Of a stretch of DNA of 39,572 bases, positions 31,563 through 39,572 are shown piece after piece. Every line of letters starts with the position of its first letter. Positions within the stretch are counted from its first letter, which is position 1. The DNA is from Beijerinckiaceae bacterium. GTDB lineage: Bacteria; Pseudomonadota; Alphaproteobacteria; Rhizobiales; Beijerinckiaceae. Where the stretch lies: assembly GCA_025459195.1 (NCBI GenBank), contig JALORF010000046.1, positions 1 to 39,572 of the forward strand. The letters are read 5' to 3'. The notes under the pieces were generated by a model, which saw nothing but the letters and a program-made list of their open reading frames with translations, was not told the DNA's origin and searched no databases. The translations under genes were made by a program, and so were the position numbers.

Positions 31563-32758
31563 GCTTTCCCGCCGCATCAGGCACGGCACCGTTCCGCCTG
31601 TTCGTGATTGCCGGCGAGCCGTCGGGCGACCAGCTTGCCGCGAGTTTCATCACCGCTCTTGCGGCGCGCCTGGCACCGCGGCGGCTGGAGATCAATGGCA
31701 TTGGTGGCCTGGCGCTGCAGCGTTTGGGCCTTGTCTCGCGCTTTGCGCAGACGGACATTCAGCTCATGGGCGTGATCGCCGTTCTGAAAAGCCTGCCGAC
31801 CTTGCTCTCCCACATCACAGACACTGCTGATGCCATCGTCGATCAGAAGCCCGATCTGGTGCTGACCGTGGATGTGCCCGATTTCTCGATGCGGGTGGCA
31901 CGCAAGGTGCGCAAGGCGGCCCCTTCAATCCCGATCATGCACTGGGTCGCTCCCTCGGTCTGGGCGTGGCGGCCCGGCCGGGCGCGTGCCATGGCCCCGC
32001 ATGTCGACCGCCTGCTGGCCTTGCTGCCCTTCGAACCCGCTGCATTCAAGCGCCTCGACGGGCCGCCGACGCTCTATGTTGGGCATCCGCTCCTCGACAG
32101 CGCCGCCAGCATCAGACCTGACACCGACGAGCAGCGCCTGCGTGACAATGCCCTGACGCCGGTCATTCTTGTGCTGCCAGGCAGCCGGCGCTCCGAAATC
32201 CGTCATCTGCTGCCGGTGTTCCGTGAGACGATGCGGCTCGTCGCCGCCCGCTATCCCCACGCCCACGTGGTGATTCCCGCTGTTCCGCATCTGGCAGAGG
32301 CCATCGCCGCCGATGTCGCAGGCTGGCCGGTGAGGGTGGAGGTCGTCATCGGCGATGATGCCAAACGCGCAGCGTTCCGCCGCGCAAGGGTTGCGCTGGC
32401 CACCTCCGGCACGGTCACGCTGGAGCTGGCCTTGTCAGGCATTCCGCTGGTTGGGGCCTATCGCGGCAACGCGATCGAAGGGTGGGTGGCTGGCAAGCTG
32501 GTGAAGAGCCACAGCGTGTTGCTCTGCAACCTTGTGCTTGGCCGCAACATCGCTCCGGAATTCATGCAGAATGCCGCAACAGCGCCAGCCCTCGCGGCTG
32601 CCTTGATGGCGATCATCCCGGACGGTCCGGCCCGTGCGGCACAGGTCAGCGCCTTTGCCGAACTGGACGGGATCATGGCCCTGCCGGGCGGCCAGGCATC
32701 CGCCGATGCGGCTGTAGACGCAGCCTTGGACCTGGTGGCGCAGCCGCGCCGGGTTTGA
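31559..32758 (+). CDS. lpxB: Lipid A disaccharide synthase
   Basis: GT19 family glycosyltransferase that joins lipid X and UDP-2,3-diacylglucosamine into the lipid A disaccharide; peripheral at the inner membrane. 399 residues. LFVIAGEPSGDQLAA at the N-terminus, MHWVAPSVWAWRPGRA (about residues 122-137), LVLPGSRRSEI, and the donor-site ATSGTVTLELAL near residue 285 are diagnostic. It is the last gene of the lpxD-fabZ-lpxA-lpxI-lpxB unit; its ATG overlaps the lpxI stop (ATGA). The next gene, gltA, is convergent. Confidence 0.97.
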   Translation: MSFPAASGTAPFRLFVIAGEPSGDQLAASFITALAARLAPRRLEINGIGGLALQRLGLVSRFAQTDIQLMGVIAVLKSLPTLLSHITDTADAIVDQKPDLVLTVDVPDFSMRVARKVRKAAPSIPIMHWVAPSVWAWRPGRARAMAPHVDRLLALLPFEPAAFKRLDGPPTLYVGHPLLDSAASIRPDTDEQRLRDNALTPVILVLPGSRRSEIRHLLPVFRETMRLVAARYPHAHVVIPAVPHLAEAIAADVAGWPVRVEVVIGDDAKRAAFRRARVALATSGTVTLELALSGIPLVGAYRGNAIEGWVAGKLVKSHSVLLCNLVLGRNIAPEFMQNAATAPALAAALMAIIPDGPARAAQVSAFAELDGIMALPGGQASADAAVDAALDLVAQPRRV

Positions 32759-32768
32759 CGCCAGCGGC

Positions 32769-32821
32769 CTGGAGCATGTTGCGAAAAAATGGCAGCGGGT
32801 TTTCACCAGAAGCGTGCTCCA
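32769..32821. repeat. Intergenic palindromic repeat, part 1
   Basis: Terminal arms TGGAGCA (32770-32776) and TGCTCCA (32815-32821) enclose an imperfect inner palindrome with an A6 run and a GGGTTTTC stretch. The pattern (GAGCATGTTGCGAAAAA...GGTTTTC...TGCTC) resembles a family of short intergenic repeats common in Rhizobiales genomes, from memory. It begins about 10 bases after the lpxB stop and directly adjoins a second palindrome. Confidence 0.55.
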
Positions 32822-32834
32822 AATGATTGTTATC

Positions 32835-32882
32835 GATCAAGTTACCTGTGTTTCGACAGTTCCGTCGAAACACAGCTTGATC
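32835..32882. repeat. Intergenic palindromic repeat, part 2 (19-bp arms with 4-base bulge)
   Basis: GATCAAG-TTAC-CTGTGTTTCGAC, loop AGTTCC, then GTCGAAACACAG-CTTGATC. The 12-base inner and 7-base outer arms are both perfect; only the left-side TTAC bulge is unpaired. No T-run follows, so it is not a classic terminator, though a transcript hairpin here could protect the lpx mRNA 3' end. Lies between convergent lpxB and gltA. Confidence 0.7.
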
Positions 32883-32920
32883 CAAGCCCGCTTTGCCCTG
32901 CCTGGCTGACATCGCAAAGC

Positions 32921-32946
32921 AAAAGGGCGGGTCCGAGCCCGCCCTT
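32921..32946 (-). terminator. Intrinsic terminator of gltA
   Basis: On the minus strand, a 9-bp stem AAGGGCGGG / CCCGCCCTT with a 6-base loop is followed by TTTTGCTTT. It lies about 55 bases past the gltA stop. The T-rich tail is only on the minus-strand side, so it serves gltA. Confidence 0.75.
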
Positions 32947-32999
32947 GCCATCTTGTCTGATGTTGGTGCGCCGCTCGGCGCGAAGCTGTCCTGCGCGGT

Positions 33000-34292
33000 T
33001 CAGCGACGCTTGCCGATCGGCGTATAGTCGCGCTTCGGCGAGCCGGTATAGAGCTGGCGAGGACGGCCAATGCGCTGCGATGGGTCCTCGATCATTTCCT
33101 TCCACTGCGCAATCCAGCCGACGGTCCGTGCCAGGGCGAACAACACGGTGAACATGGCCACAGGGAAGCCCATCGCCTTCAACGTGATGCCCGAATAGAA
33201 ATCGATGTTGGGATAGAGCTTCTTTTCGATGAAATAGGGGTCTGACAGCGCGATCCGCTCCAGTTCGACCGCAACATCGAGCAGCGGATCATCCTTGATG
33301 CCAAGCTCGTTGAGCACCTCATGGCAGGTCTTCTGCATGATTTTGGCGCGCGGATCGTAGTTCTTGTAAACGCGGTGCCCGAAGCCCATCAGGCGGAACG
33401 GATCGTTCTTGTCCTTGGCCTTCGCAATATATTTCGGGATGTTGTCAACGTGCCCGATTTCCTCGAGCATCTTGAGCGCCGCTTCGTTCGCGCCGCCATG
33501 GGCAGGCCCCCACAGGCAGGCGATGCCGGCTGCGATGCAGGCAAACGGATTGGCGCCAGATGAGCCGGCGAGCCGGACCGTCGAGGTCGAGGCGTTCTGC
33601 TCGTGGTCGGCATGCAGGATGAAGATCCGGTCCAGCGCACGCGCCATCACCGGGTTGACCTTGTAGTCCTCGGCAGGCACCGCATAGCACATGCGCAGGA
33701 AGTTCGAGGAATAGTCGAGGCTGTTCAGCGGATACACAAAGGGCTGGCCAATCGTGTACTTGTAAGCCATCGCCGCCAGCGTTGGCATCTTGGCGATCAT
33801 CCGCATGGAGGCGATCATGCGCTGCTGCGGGTCGGAGATGTCGGTCGAGTCGTGATAAAACGCCGACATGGCACCGACTGCGGCCACCATCACGGCCATC
33901 GGGTGCGCATCGCGGCGGAAGCCCTGATAGAAACGGGCCATCTGTTCATGCACCATGGTGTGGCGCGTCACACGATAGTCGAAGTCGGCCTTCTGCGCGG
34001 CGGTCGGCAACTCGCCGTAGAGCAGCAGATAGCAGGTCTCCAGGAAATCCCCGTGTTCGGCGAGCTGTTCGATCGGATAGCCGCGATGCAGCAGGATGCC
34101 TTCATCGCCATCGATGTAGGTGATCTTCGATTCGCAACTGGCCGTGGAGGTGAATCCGGGATCGTAGGTGAACATGCCCGTCTGGCCATAGAGCTTGGCG
34201 ATGTCGATCACGCTTGGCCCGATCGTGCCTTCCTTGACCGTGACGTCGACCGTCTTGCTGTCGACGACTATCTGCCCCGTCAATCCGCTCAT
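33000..34292 (-). CDS. gltA: Citrate synthase
   Basis: Type II (hexameric, NADH-sensitive class) citrate synthase, which condenses oxaloacetate and acetyl-CoA into citrate at the entry to the TCA cycle. 430 residues from the ATG at 34290-34292, which has AGGTGA upstream; a longer frame to 34403 gives an Arg-rich, atypical N-terminus. Active-site residues: His in [11 protein letters not shown] (about 226), HGGANEA, His in [11 protein letters not shown] (about 305) and Asp in YDPRAK (about 313). The C-terminus [16 protein letters not shown] is typical. It lies downstream of gltX on the same strand with a 179-base gap containing a candidate promoter, so it is probably expressed on its own. Confidence 0.98.
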   Translation of the reverse strand: MSGLTGQIVVDSKTVDVTVKEGTIGPSVIDIAKLYGQTGMFTYDPGFTSTASCESKITYIDGDEGILLHRGYPIEQLAEHGDFLETCYLLLYGELPTAAQKADFDYRVTRHTMVHEQMARFYQGFRRDAHPMAVMVAAVGAMSAFYHDSTDISDPQQRMIASMRMIAKMPTLAAMAYKYTIGQPFVYPLNSLDYSSNFLRMCYAVPAEDYKVNPVMARALDRIFILHADHEQNASTSTVRLAGSSGANPFACIAAGIACLWGPAHGGANEAALKMLEEIGHVDNIPKYIAKAKDKNDPFRLMGFGHRVYKNYDPRAKIMQKTCHEVLNELGIKDDPLLDVAVELERIALSDPYFIEKKLYPNIDFYSGITLKAMGFPVAMFTVLFALARTVGWIAQWKEMIEDPSQRIGRPRQLYTGSPKRDYTPIGKRR

Positions 34293-34403
34293 AGCTTGGT
34301 CACCTTTCCCACAGGCTTTGCGCCTTGTCTTGTCATCTCGGCTGGGTGACGACCGTCGCGGCTTCTCCGTCAGGACAAGCCGGCAGCGCTCCCCGGAGAG
34401 CAA

Positions 34404-34432
34404 GTGCTAGCGCATCCGCCGCAGTGCAGCAA
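34404..34432 (-). promoter_or_regulatory. Candidate sigma-70 promoter for gltA
   Basis: Minus strand TTGCTG (34427-34432) and TAGCAC (34404-34409) are separated by 17 bases, about 110 bases before the gltA start. The -35 fits alphaproteobacterial sigma-70 (TTG-rich); the -10 is only moderate. Confidence 0.35.
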
Positions 34433-34471
34433 CAGCGCCAAAGGTGTGAGACCGGCGGCGCTCAGGATGGG

Positions 34472-35893
34472 TCAGGTGGCCACATCCTTGAGGCGCAGGA
34501 TGCATTCCTCTCGCCCGAGCACGGCCAGAACATCGAACAGGCCCGGCGATGTGGACTTGCCTGTCAGGGCCGCGCGCAGAGGCTGCGCCACTTGCCCGAG
34601 CTTGAGCCCCTGGGCTTCTGCGAAAGCGCGCACGGCAGCTTCGGTCGATCCGACTGTCCATTCGCCAAGGGCCTCGAGGGGCGCAATCAGCAGTCCGAGC
34701 CGCTGCCGGGCCTCGCCATCAAGCAGGGCTGCCGCTTTCTCCTCCAGCACCAGCGGGCGCGGGCTATAGAGATAGGCAGCGCTGTCAAGCAGTTCCACAA
34801 GGGTCTTCGCGCGTTCCTTGAGCCCAGGCATGGCCAGAGCAAAGCGCGCGCGCATGGTGCCGGACAGCGCCGGGCCGAGCCCGCGTGGCGGCCCCAATTC
34901 CGGCATGACCTGATCAAGCGCGGCGAGAATCTCGTCGACACTGGCAGCGCGCATGTAAATACCGTTGAGATTCTCCAGTTTGGCATAGTCGAACCGCGAG
35001 GCCGAGCGGCCAATCGCAGCCAGATCGAAGGCCGCGATCATCTCGTCTGTCGAGAAGACCTCCTGATCGCCATGGGCCCAACCCAGCCGGACCAGATAAT
35101 TGCGCACCGCCGCTGGCAGGTAGCCCATCGAGCGATAGGCATCGACCCCCAGCGCTCCATGGCGCTTGGAGAGCTTCGCGCCGTCGGGCCCATGGATCAG
35201 CGGAATATGCGCCATCACCGGCACCTCCCAACCCATGGCCTGATAGATCTGGGTCTGGCGCGCGGCATTGGTGAGGTGGTCATCGCCGCGGATCACATGG
35301 GTCACGCCCATGTCGTGATCGTCGACCACCACGGCCAGCATGTAGGTCGGCGTGCCATCGGAGCGCAGCAGAACCAGATCATCCAGATCCTTGTTCTGCC
35401 AGACCACGCGGCCCTGGACCTGATCCTCGACCACTGTCTCGCCATCCAGTGGCGCACGCAGGCGGATCACCGGCTTCAGCCCGGCGGGTGCCGTGGCAGG
35501 GTCACGGTCACGCCAGCGGCCATCATACTTCATCGGGCGGCCTTCTGCCCGCGCCTTCTCCCGCATCTCGTCGAGCTCCGCTGGCGTCGCGAAACAGCGA
35601 TAGGCGCGCCCCCTGGCCAGAAGGTCATGGGCAATCTCGGCATGGCGACTGGCCCTGGCAAACTGGAAAATCGGGTCGCCATCCCAATCGAGGCCGAGCC
35701 ATTTCAGGCCGTCGATGATGGCGTCGATGGCGGCATCGGTCGAACGCTCACGATCCGTATCCTCGATCCGGAGCAGCATCTTGCCACCGAACCTGCGTGC
35801 ATAGAGCCAGTTGAACAACGCTGTCCTGCCGCCGCCAATGTGCAGGAACCCGGTCGGGGAGGGTGCGAAACGTGTGACGACAGGCTTGGTCAT
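34472..35893 (-). CDS. gltX: Glutamyl-tRNA synthetase
   Basis: Class I synthetase that charges tRNA-Glu, and in bacteria of this group often also tRNA-Gln for later amidation. 473 residues. The HIGH motif reads [12 protein letters not shown] (starting at residue 18), and the KMSKS motif reads KLSKRHG (about residue 240), both standard for Glu[14 protein letters not shown] is the conserved glutamate-binding segment. The C-terminal half is the helical anticodon-binding cage. Alphaproteobacteria often carry a second gltX; only one is in this window. Divergent from comEC with 245 bases between, in which I see no gene and no convincing promoter. Confidence 0.97.
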   Translation of the reverse strand: MTKPVVTRFAPSPTGFLHIGGGRTALFNWLYARRFGGKMLLRIEDTDRERSTDAAIDAIIDGLKWLGLDWDGDPIFQFARASRHAEIAHDLLARGRAYRCFATPAELDEMREKARAEGRPMKYDGRWRDRDPATAPAGLKPVIRLRAPLDGETVVEDQVQGRVVWQNKDLDDLVLLRSDGTPTYMLAVVVDDHDMGVTHVIRGDDHLTNAARQTQIYQAMGWEVPVMAHIPLIHGPDGAKLSKRHGALGVDAYRSMGYLPAAVRNYLVRLGWAHGDQEVFSTDEMIAAFDLAAIGRSASRFDYAKLENLNGIYMRAASVDEILAALDQVMPELGPPRGLGPALSGTMRARFALAMPGLKERAKTLVELLDSAAYLYSPRPLVLEEKAAALLDGEARQRLGLLIAPLEALGEWTVGSTEAAVRAFAEAQGLKLGQVAQPLRAALTGKSTSPGLFDVLAVLGREECILRLKDVAT

Positions 35894-36138
35894 GGGGCAG
35901 TCTTTGCGAACGGCGGCAAGGCGGGAATGGAGACGGGATCGTCATCACCGCTAGAGCCAGATCCTGCCGGATCGAGAGACAGGCGGGAACAACAGCAGCA
36001 ACGCGACACCAAAGCAGTGCGAGACAACGGCCCGGACCTGGGACCGAGGGCCCGGCACCCGCGAGGAATGCCGTCCACCCGAGGGCAGAAGGACCCTTGA
36101 GTCCACATTTGGTGCGCGCTGCTCTAGCATGCTGCGCC

Positions 36139-38439
36139 ATGGAAGGTAAGCAGCACGAGCAGCCCCGGTCGCGGCCTTCTGCCCGCGCCCGTACAGCCGT
36201 GCGCCATGCCGATTTTGCCCTGACACCGTCTTTTGCGACCCGCTGGCGGGTGTTGCGCGAGACGTGGGCACGGCATCTGGGCGCGGCCTTCGCGCTCGAA
36301 GGCGAGCGACGGAGCTGGTTCAACTGGCTGCCCGTGGCCTTCGGGCTCGGCATCGGCGCCTATTTCGCTGCCGACCGCGATCCCTTGTGGTGGGGCCCGA
36401 TAGCCGGAGCGCTTCTGTTCGGCGGCGCGGCCGTCGCCACGAGCCGGCCTTTGGCGCGCGCTGTCCTGATTGGGATCTGTGCGGCAATGGCTGGCATGGC
36501 CGCCGGCCAATGGCGCACCGAACGCGTGCTGGCCCCCTCGCTGGACAGGATCAGCATCGCCCGGCTCAGCGGCCATGTCGAAAGTGTCGAGCAGCGCACC
36601 GGCGACATGCGGTTGGTCATGCTGGTAACGGCCTTTGGCACGCTTGAGCCTGCCCGGTTGCCGCATCGCGTCCGCATCACCCTGCGCCAGGGCACGGTGC
36701 GCGCTGGCGAACACATCAGCTTGTCGGCCCGGCTGATGCCGCCACCGGAACCGGCGCGCCCCGGAGGCTATGATTTTGCCCGCGATGCTTTCTTTCGCGG
36801 CATCGGCGCGGTGGGCTCCGGGCTTGGCGTGATCGAGCGCTCGCCCGCGCCCTGGCCGGCGCCTGTTGCAGTGAGGGTCAATGCGGCCATCGACGAGGCG
36901 CGCAACGCCATGACAGAGCGCATCGCGCGCCTCATCGGTGGTCAGGCCGGGGCCGTTGCCGCAGCGCTGGTGACCGGCAAGCGCGGCCTGATCAGCGAAG
37001 AGACCAACGACATCCTGCGCGGAGCTGGAATCTACCATATCGTCTCGATTTCCGGCCTCCACATGGTGCTTGCTGCCGGCGCCATCTTCTGGCTGGCACG
37101 GGCGCTGCTTGCGCTCGTGCCGATGCTGGCGCTGGGCTGGCCGCTGAAGAAGATTGCGGCATTCCTCGCCATGATCGGTGCCAGCGCCTACTGCATCTTC
37201 TCCGGTTCGGAAGTGGCAACAGAGCGCTCGTTGATCATGACGCTGATCATGCTCGGGGCCATTCTGGTCGACCGTCCCGCCCTCAGCATGCGCAACCTGG
37301 CCGTCGCGGCGCTGGTTGTGCTGGCAATGGAGCCCGATGCCATGCTGGGCCCGAGTTTCCAGATGTCATTTGGTGCGGTCGCGGCCCTGATTGCCTATGC
37401 CGAATGGCACCGTCGCCGGCTCCGGCCCGATGGTGTCGAGCCCGGACCTGTGGCGCGCCTGATCCGCCTGGCAAGACTGGGGTTGGTTGGCATGTTCGTC
37501 ACGTCGCTGCTGGCGGGTGCGGCCACGGCCCCGTTCGGTGCCTTCCATTTCCAGACCTACAATCCCTTCGGCGTAATCGGCAACATGCTGGCGCTGCCGT
37601 TCGTGTCTTTGATCGTGATGCCGGCCGCCGTGATGGGCGCTTTGCTCTATCCGCTTGGACTGGACACGCTGGCCTGGTGGATCATGGGGCTGGCGACCGA
37701 ACCCGTGCTGCGCGTTTCGGCCCTGGTCGCAGGACTGGGCGGCTCGACCCAGGTGGTCCCGGCCTTCGGCCTGGCCGCACTGGCCGGCCTCGCGGCTGCG
37801 CTTCTGCTGTTCACCCTGCTCAGCACATGGTTGCGCTGGATTGCCGTCATTCCGTTGACGACCGGACTGGCGCTCGCTGTGCAACCCGTCCGACCCGACA
37901 TCTATATCGATCGCGAAGGCAATGGCGTCGCGGCGCGGGTCGACCATGGCAGCCTTGCGGTCATGGGTCGGCCAGGCGCTTTCGTGCTCGGCCAGTGGCT
38001 GAAAGCCGATGGCGACAGCCGTACGTCCGACCATGCCAGCCTCCCGGATGGCGCATCCTGCGATCCGTCCGGCTGTGTCGCGCGGCTGGCCCATGGTCAC
38101 AGTGTGGCCTGGTCCCGCTCGCCGGTGACGATCAGCGAGGACTGTGACCGCGCCAGCCTCGTGGTCACGCCATTGCGCTGGGATGGCGCTTGCAAGGCCC
38201 TGATGGTCGACCGCCGAACACTCGACCGCTACGGTTCGATGTCAATCAGTGTCACGGTGCAAGGGCTTGTGGCCAGGACCAGCCGCAATCCTGATGCGCC
38301 AAGAGCGTGGTCGCGCCGCGAAACCGTGCGGCTCGATCCGCCACCCGTGCCGGCCAGGATGGCGGCACCGGGCGAAAGGGCACCTGACCCGATGCTGGAC
38401 CCGGCACAAGACCCGGCGCTGGACCTGCGCGTTCAATAG
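36139..38439 (+). CDS. comEC: ComEC/Rec2-type DNA uptake channel protein
   Basis: Polytopic inner-membrane protein of the ComEC family, which forms the channel for single-stranded DNA entry in natural transformation. 766 residues from ATG 36139; a TTG at 36097 would add 14. In order: hydrophobic N-terminal segments (about 55-120), a soluble OB-like DUF4131 domain (about 135-235), the Competence domain with [17 protein letters not shown] (about 294-310), and many membrane helices to about residue 580. The last about 190 residues replace the usual metallo-beta-lactamase nuclease domain: no HxHxDH motif is present. The Cys-containing tail ([15 protein letters not shown]) is of unknown role. No other competence gene is nearby. 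Its stop overlaps the lexA stop region by 7 bases. Confidence 0.92.
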   Translation: MEGKQHEQPRSRPSARARTAVRHADFALTPSFATRWRVLRETWARHLGAAFALEGERRSWFNWLPVAFGLGIGAYFAADRDPLWWGPIAGALLFGGAAVATSRPLARAVLIGICAAMAGMAAGQWRTERVLAPSLDRISIARLSGHVESVEQRTGDMRLVMLVTAFGTLEPARLPHRVRITLRQGTVRAGEHISLSARLMPPPEPARPGGYDFARDAFFRGIGAVGSGLGVIERSPAPWPAPVAVRVNAAIDEARNAMTERIARLIGGQAGAVAAALVTGKRGLISEETNDILRGAGIYHIVSISGLHMVLAAGAIFWLARALLALVPMLALGWPLKKIAAFLAMIGASAYCIFSGSEVATERSLIMTLIMLGAILVDRPALSMRNLAVAALVVLAMEPDAMLGPSFQMSFGAVAALIAYAEWHRRRLRPDGVEPGPVARLIRLARLGLVGMFVTSLLAGAATAPFGAFHFQTYNPFGVIGNMLALPFVSLIVMPAAVMGALLYPLGLDTLAWWIMGLATEPVLRVSALVAGLGGSTQVVPAFGLAALAGLAAALLLFTLLSTWLRWIAVIPLTTGLALAVQPVRPDIYIDREGNGVAARVDHGSLAVMGRPGAFVLGQWLKADGDSRTSDHASLPDGASCDPSGCVARLAHGHSVAWSRSPVTISEDCDRASLVVTPLRWDGACKALMVDRRTLDRYGSMSISVTVQGLVARTSRNPDAPRAWSRRETVRLDPPPVPARMAAPGERAPDPMLDPAQDPALDLRVQ

Positions 38440-39131
38440 CGCCGGACGAGGCTGATCAGCTTGCCCTGGATCTTCACCCTGTCCGGGCCGAGAACCCGTG
38501 TCTCGTAGGCCGGGTTTGCAGCTTCCAGCGCGATAGAGGTGCCGCGCTTGCGAAGCCGCTTCAGCGTTGCCTCCTCGTCATCGATCAGCGCCACGATGAT
38601 CTCGCCCGTGTTGGCCGTATCCTGTTTGCGGATCACCACCGTGTCGCCGTCGAGAATGCCGGCCTCGATCATCGAATCGCCCTGCACCTCGAGAGCATAA
38701 TGCTCACCGGAGCCCAGAAGGTCGGGTGGCAGCGAGATCGTGTGACTGCGATTCTGCAAGGCCGTGATCGGCACACCCGCCGCGATGCGCCCCATGACAG
38801 GGATGGTGACGTTTCGGTTCGCCTCATCCTCGACAGGCCGCGAGGCAGCACCGCGCCCGAGCCCGCCCTCGACCACCGACGGATTGAACCGCTGCCGCGC
38901 CGCCGGCGTGATGCTCGCATCCGGCAGCTTGATGACCTCCAGCGCGCGCGCCCGGTTGGGCAGACGGCGGATGAAACCACGCTCTTCCAGCGCCATGATC
39001 AACCGGTGAATGCCGGATTTCGATTTCAGATCAAGCGCATCCTTCATCTCGTCGAACGAGGGCGGCACGCCAGCCTCGCGCAGACGTTCGTGAATGAAGC
39101 GCAGAAGCTCATGTTGCTTGCGTGTCAGCAT
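38433..39131 (-). CDS. lexA: SOS repressor LexA
   Basis: Transcriptional repressor of the SOS response that self-cleaves when RecA is activated on single-stranded DNA. 232 residues, the longer alphaproteobacterial form. An N-terminal winged HTH (residues about 1-65, [17 protein letters not shown], then [18 protein letters not shown]) is joined by an extended linker (about 70-105) to the peptidase domain. Cleavage site Ala118-Gly119 in GRIAAGVP, catalytic Ser153 in GDSM, and Lys191 in EEATLKRL are all present. The promoter carries a LexA box between -35 and -10, so it is autoregulated. It follows moeA on the same strand, an order common in Rhizobiales. Confidence 0.98.
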   Translation of the reverse strand: MLTRKQHELLRFIHERLREAGVPPSFDEMKDALDLKSKSGIHRLIMALEERGFIRRLPNRARALEVIKLPDASITPAARQRFNPSVVEGGLGRGAASRPVEDEANRNVTIPVMGRIAAGVPITALQNRSHTISLPPDLLGSGEHYALEVQGDSMIEAGILDGDTVVIRKQDTANTGEIIVALIDDEEATLKRLRKRGTSIALEAANPAYETRVLGPDRVKIQGKLISLVRRY

Positions 39132-39220
39132 CGGAACTCCATGGGCCGGGACGGCTGGGACAGGCGATCAGGGAGGTGGAGACGATGGCCCGCACCCGAT
39201 TCAAAAACGTAACGTGAACA

Positions 39221-39249
39221 TCTCTACCTGTTCCCTGTGTGTTCCGCAA
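39221..39249 (-). promoter_or_regulatory. lexA promoter
   Basis: Minus strand: -35 TTGCGG (39244-39249), a 17-base spacer, -10 TAGAGA (39221-39226). The start point would be about 85 bases before the lexA ATG. The LexA box fills the spacer. Confidence 0.6.
39230..39244. promoter_or_regulatory. LexA binding site (SOS box)
   Basis: GTTC-CCTGTGT-GTTC on the plus strand, i.e. GAAC-N7-GAAC on the lexA strand. This exact direct-repeat spacing is the known alphaproteobacterial SOS box. It lies between the -35 and -10 of the lexA promoter, as expected for autorepression. Confidence 0.85.
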
Positions 39250-39372
39250 GTCTCTTGTTTCATGCGTCGTCACGCGGCGGCAGCTTCGGTCCCAAAGAGG
39301 CTCTGGTCGATGGCTCGGGGCGGGGTGCAGGTCGTCGCCCGACATGCCAGTCGATTGAGCTGCGGTTTGTGA

Positions 39373-39572
39373 TCAGAGCCGAATGATCTCGCACGCGTCG
39401 CCGGCACGGGCGGCAGGGGCATGGGCCGGGCGGACCACCAGCGCGCCGGCTTCGACGAGCAGGCGTTGAATCGAACTGTCCTGCGAAGCGAATGGCGTGG
39501 CGATCAGGCCAGCGTCGCTGCGGTGGAGGCTGGCTCGCATGTATTCCTCGCGCAGATCGTTGGCGGGGAGGT
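39373..39572 (-). CDS. moeA: Molybdopterin molybdotransferase MoeA, C-terminal part (runs off window)
   Basis: The minus strand is open from the window edge to the stop at 39373-39375, giving 66 codons that start LPANDLREEYMRASL and end PAAARAGDACEIIRL. This is the C-terminal domain (domain IV) of MoeA: LPANDxREEY, the ATPFASQDSS segment, and VRPAHAPAARAGD match the family pattern. MoeA inserts molybdate into adenylylated molybdopterin in molybdenum cofactor synthesis. The N-terminal about 340 residues lie beyond the window. It sits upstream of lexA on the same strand, 241 bases apart, with lexA having its own promoter. Confidence 0.85.
   Translation of the reverse strand, partial: LPANDLREEYMRASLHRSDAGLIATPFASQDSSIQRLLVEAGALVVRPAHAPAARAGDACEIIRL

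Noticed and set aside
34325-36100. 591-codon plus-strand frame opposite gltX
   Set aside because: Antisense shadow; gltX on the minus strand has intact HIGH and KMSKS motifs.

Overview
The window is a GC-rich chromosomal segment of an alphaproteobacterium, most likely of the order Hyphomicrobiales (Rhizobiales). The basis is the gene order dnaE / rpsB-tsf / pyrH-frr-uppS-cdsA-dxr-rseP-bamA-lpxD-fabZ-lpxA-lpxI-lpxB / gltA-gltX / comEC / lexA-moeA, the use of LpxI rather than LpxH, the short prolyl-tRNA synthetase without an inserted editing domain, the long C-terminal tail on ribosomal protein S2, and a direct-repeat LexA box (GTTC-N7-GTTC) in the lexA promoter. The genus cannot be resolved by eye.

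Left part (1-9,400): a 5'-truncated uvrA, translationally coupled to a PP2C-type phosphatase gene; gyrA; an unrecognised exported protein; a LysR regulator followed by a HAD phosphatase; and a small exported DUF4189-like protein on the minus strand. This is the least conserved part of the window.

Middle (9,383-17,260): coaD; a tight proS-lolC/E-lolD operon (prolyl-tRNA charging plus the lipoprotein-releasing ABC transporter); a probable 34-residue membrane peptide that is too short for ordinary ORF calling; and dnaE. A 397-base gap before rpsB holds two hairpins in inverted orientation that look like REP elements.

Right part (17,658-32,758): rpsB and tsf are separated by a UUCG-capped hairpin, and tsf ends in a clear intrinsic terminator. 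A long same-strand series then links UMP kinase, ribosome recycling, undecaprenyl diphosphate, CDP-diacylglycerol, MEP-pathway isoprenoid, site-2 protease, outer-membrane assembly and lipid A genes: one large envelope-biogenesis cluster. Several junctions in it are 4-base ATGA or GTGA overlaps. In the sequence as given bamA carries a frameshift near 27,501-27,508, although both halves are otherwise intact.

End (32,759-39,572): a compound palindromic intergenic repeat, then gltX and gltA on the minus strand, comEC on the plus strand (overlapping lexA tail to tail by 7 bases), lexA with its own SOS promoter, and the 3' end of moeA, which runs off the window.

No phage, IS element, CRISPR array, tRNA or rRNA gene was seen. 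This is essentially a housekeeping region and I found no convincing undescribed multi-gene system. The best leads are the bamA frameshift, the small ORF before dnaE, the two palindromic intergenic elements, the uvrA-coupled phosphatase and the exported protein after gyrA.
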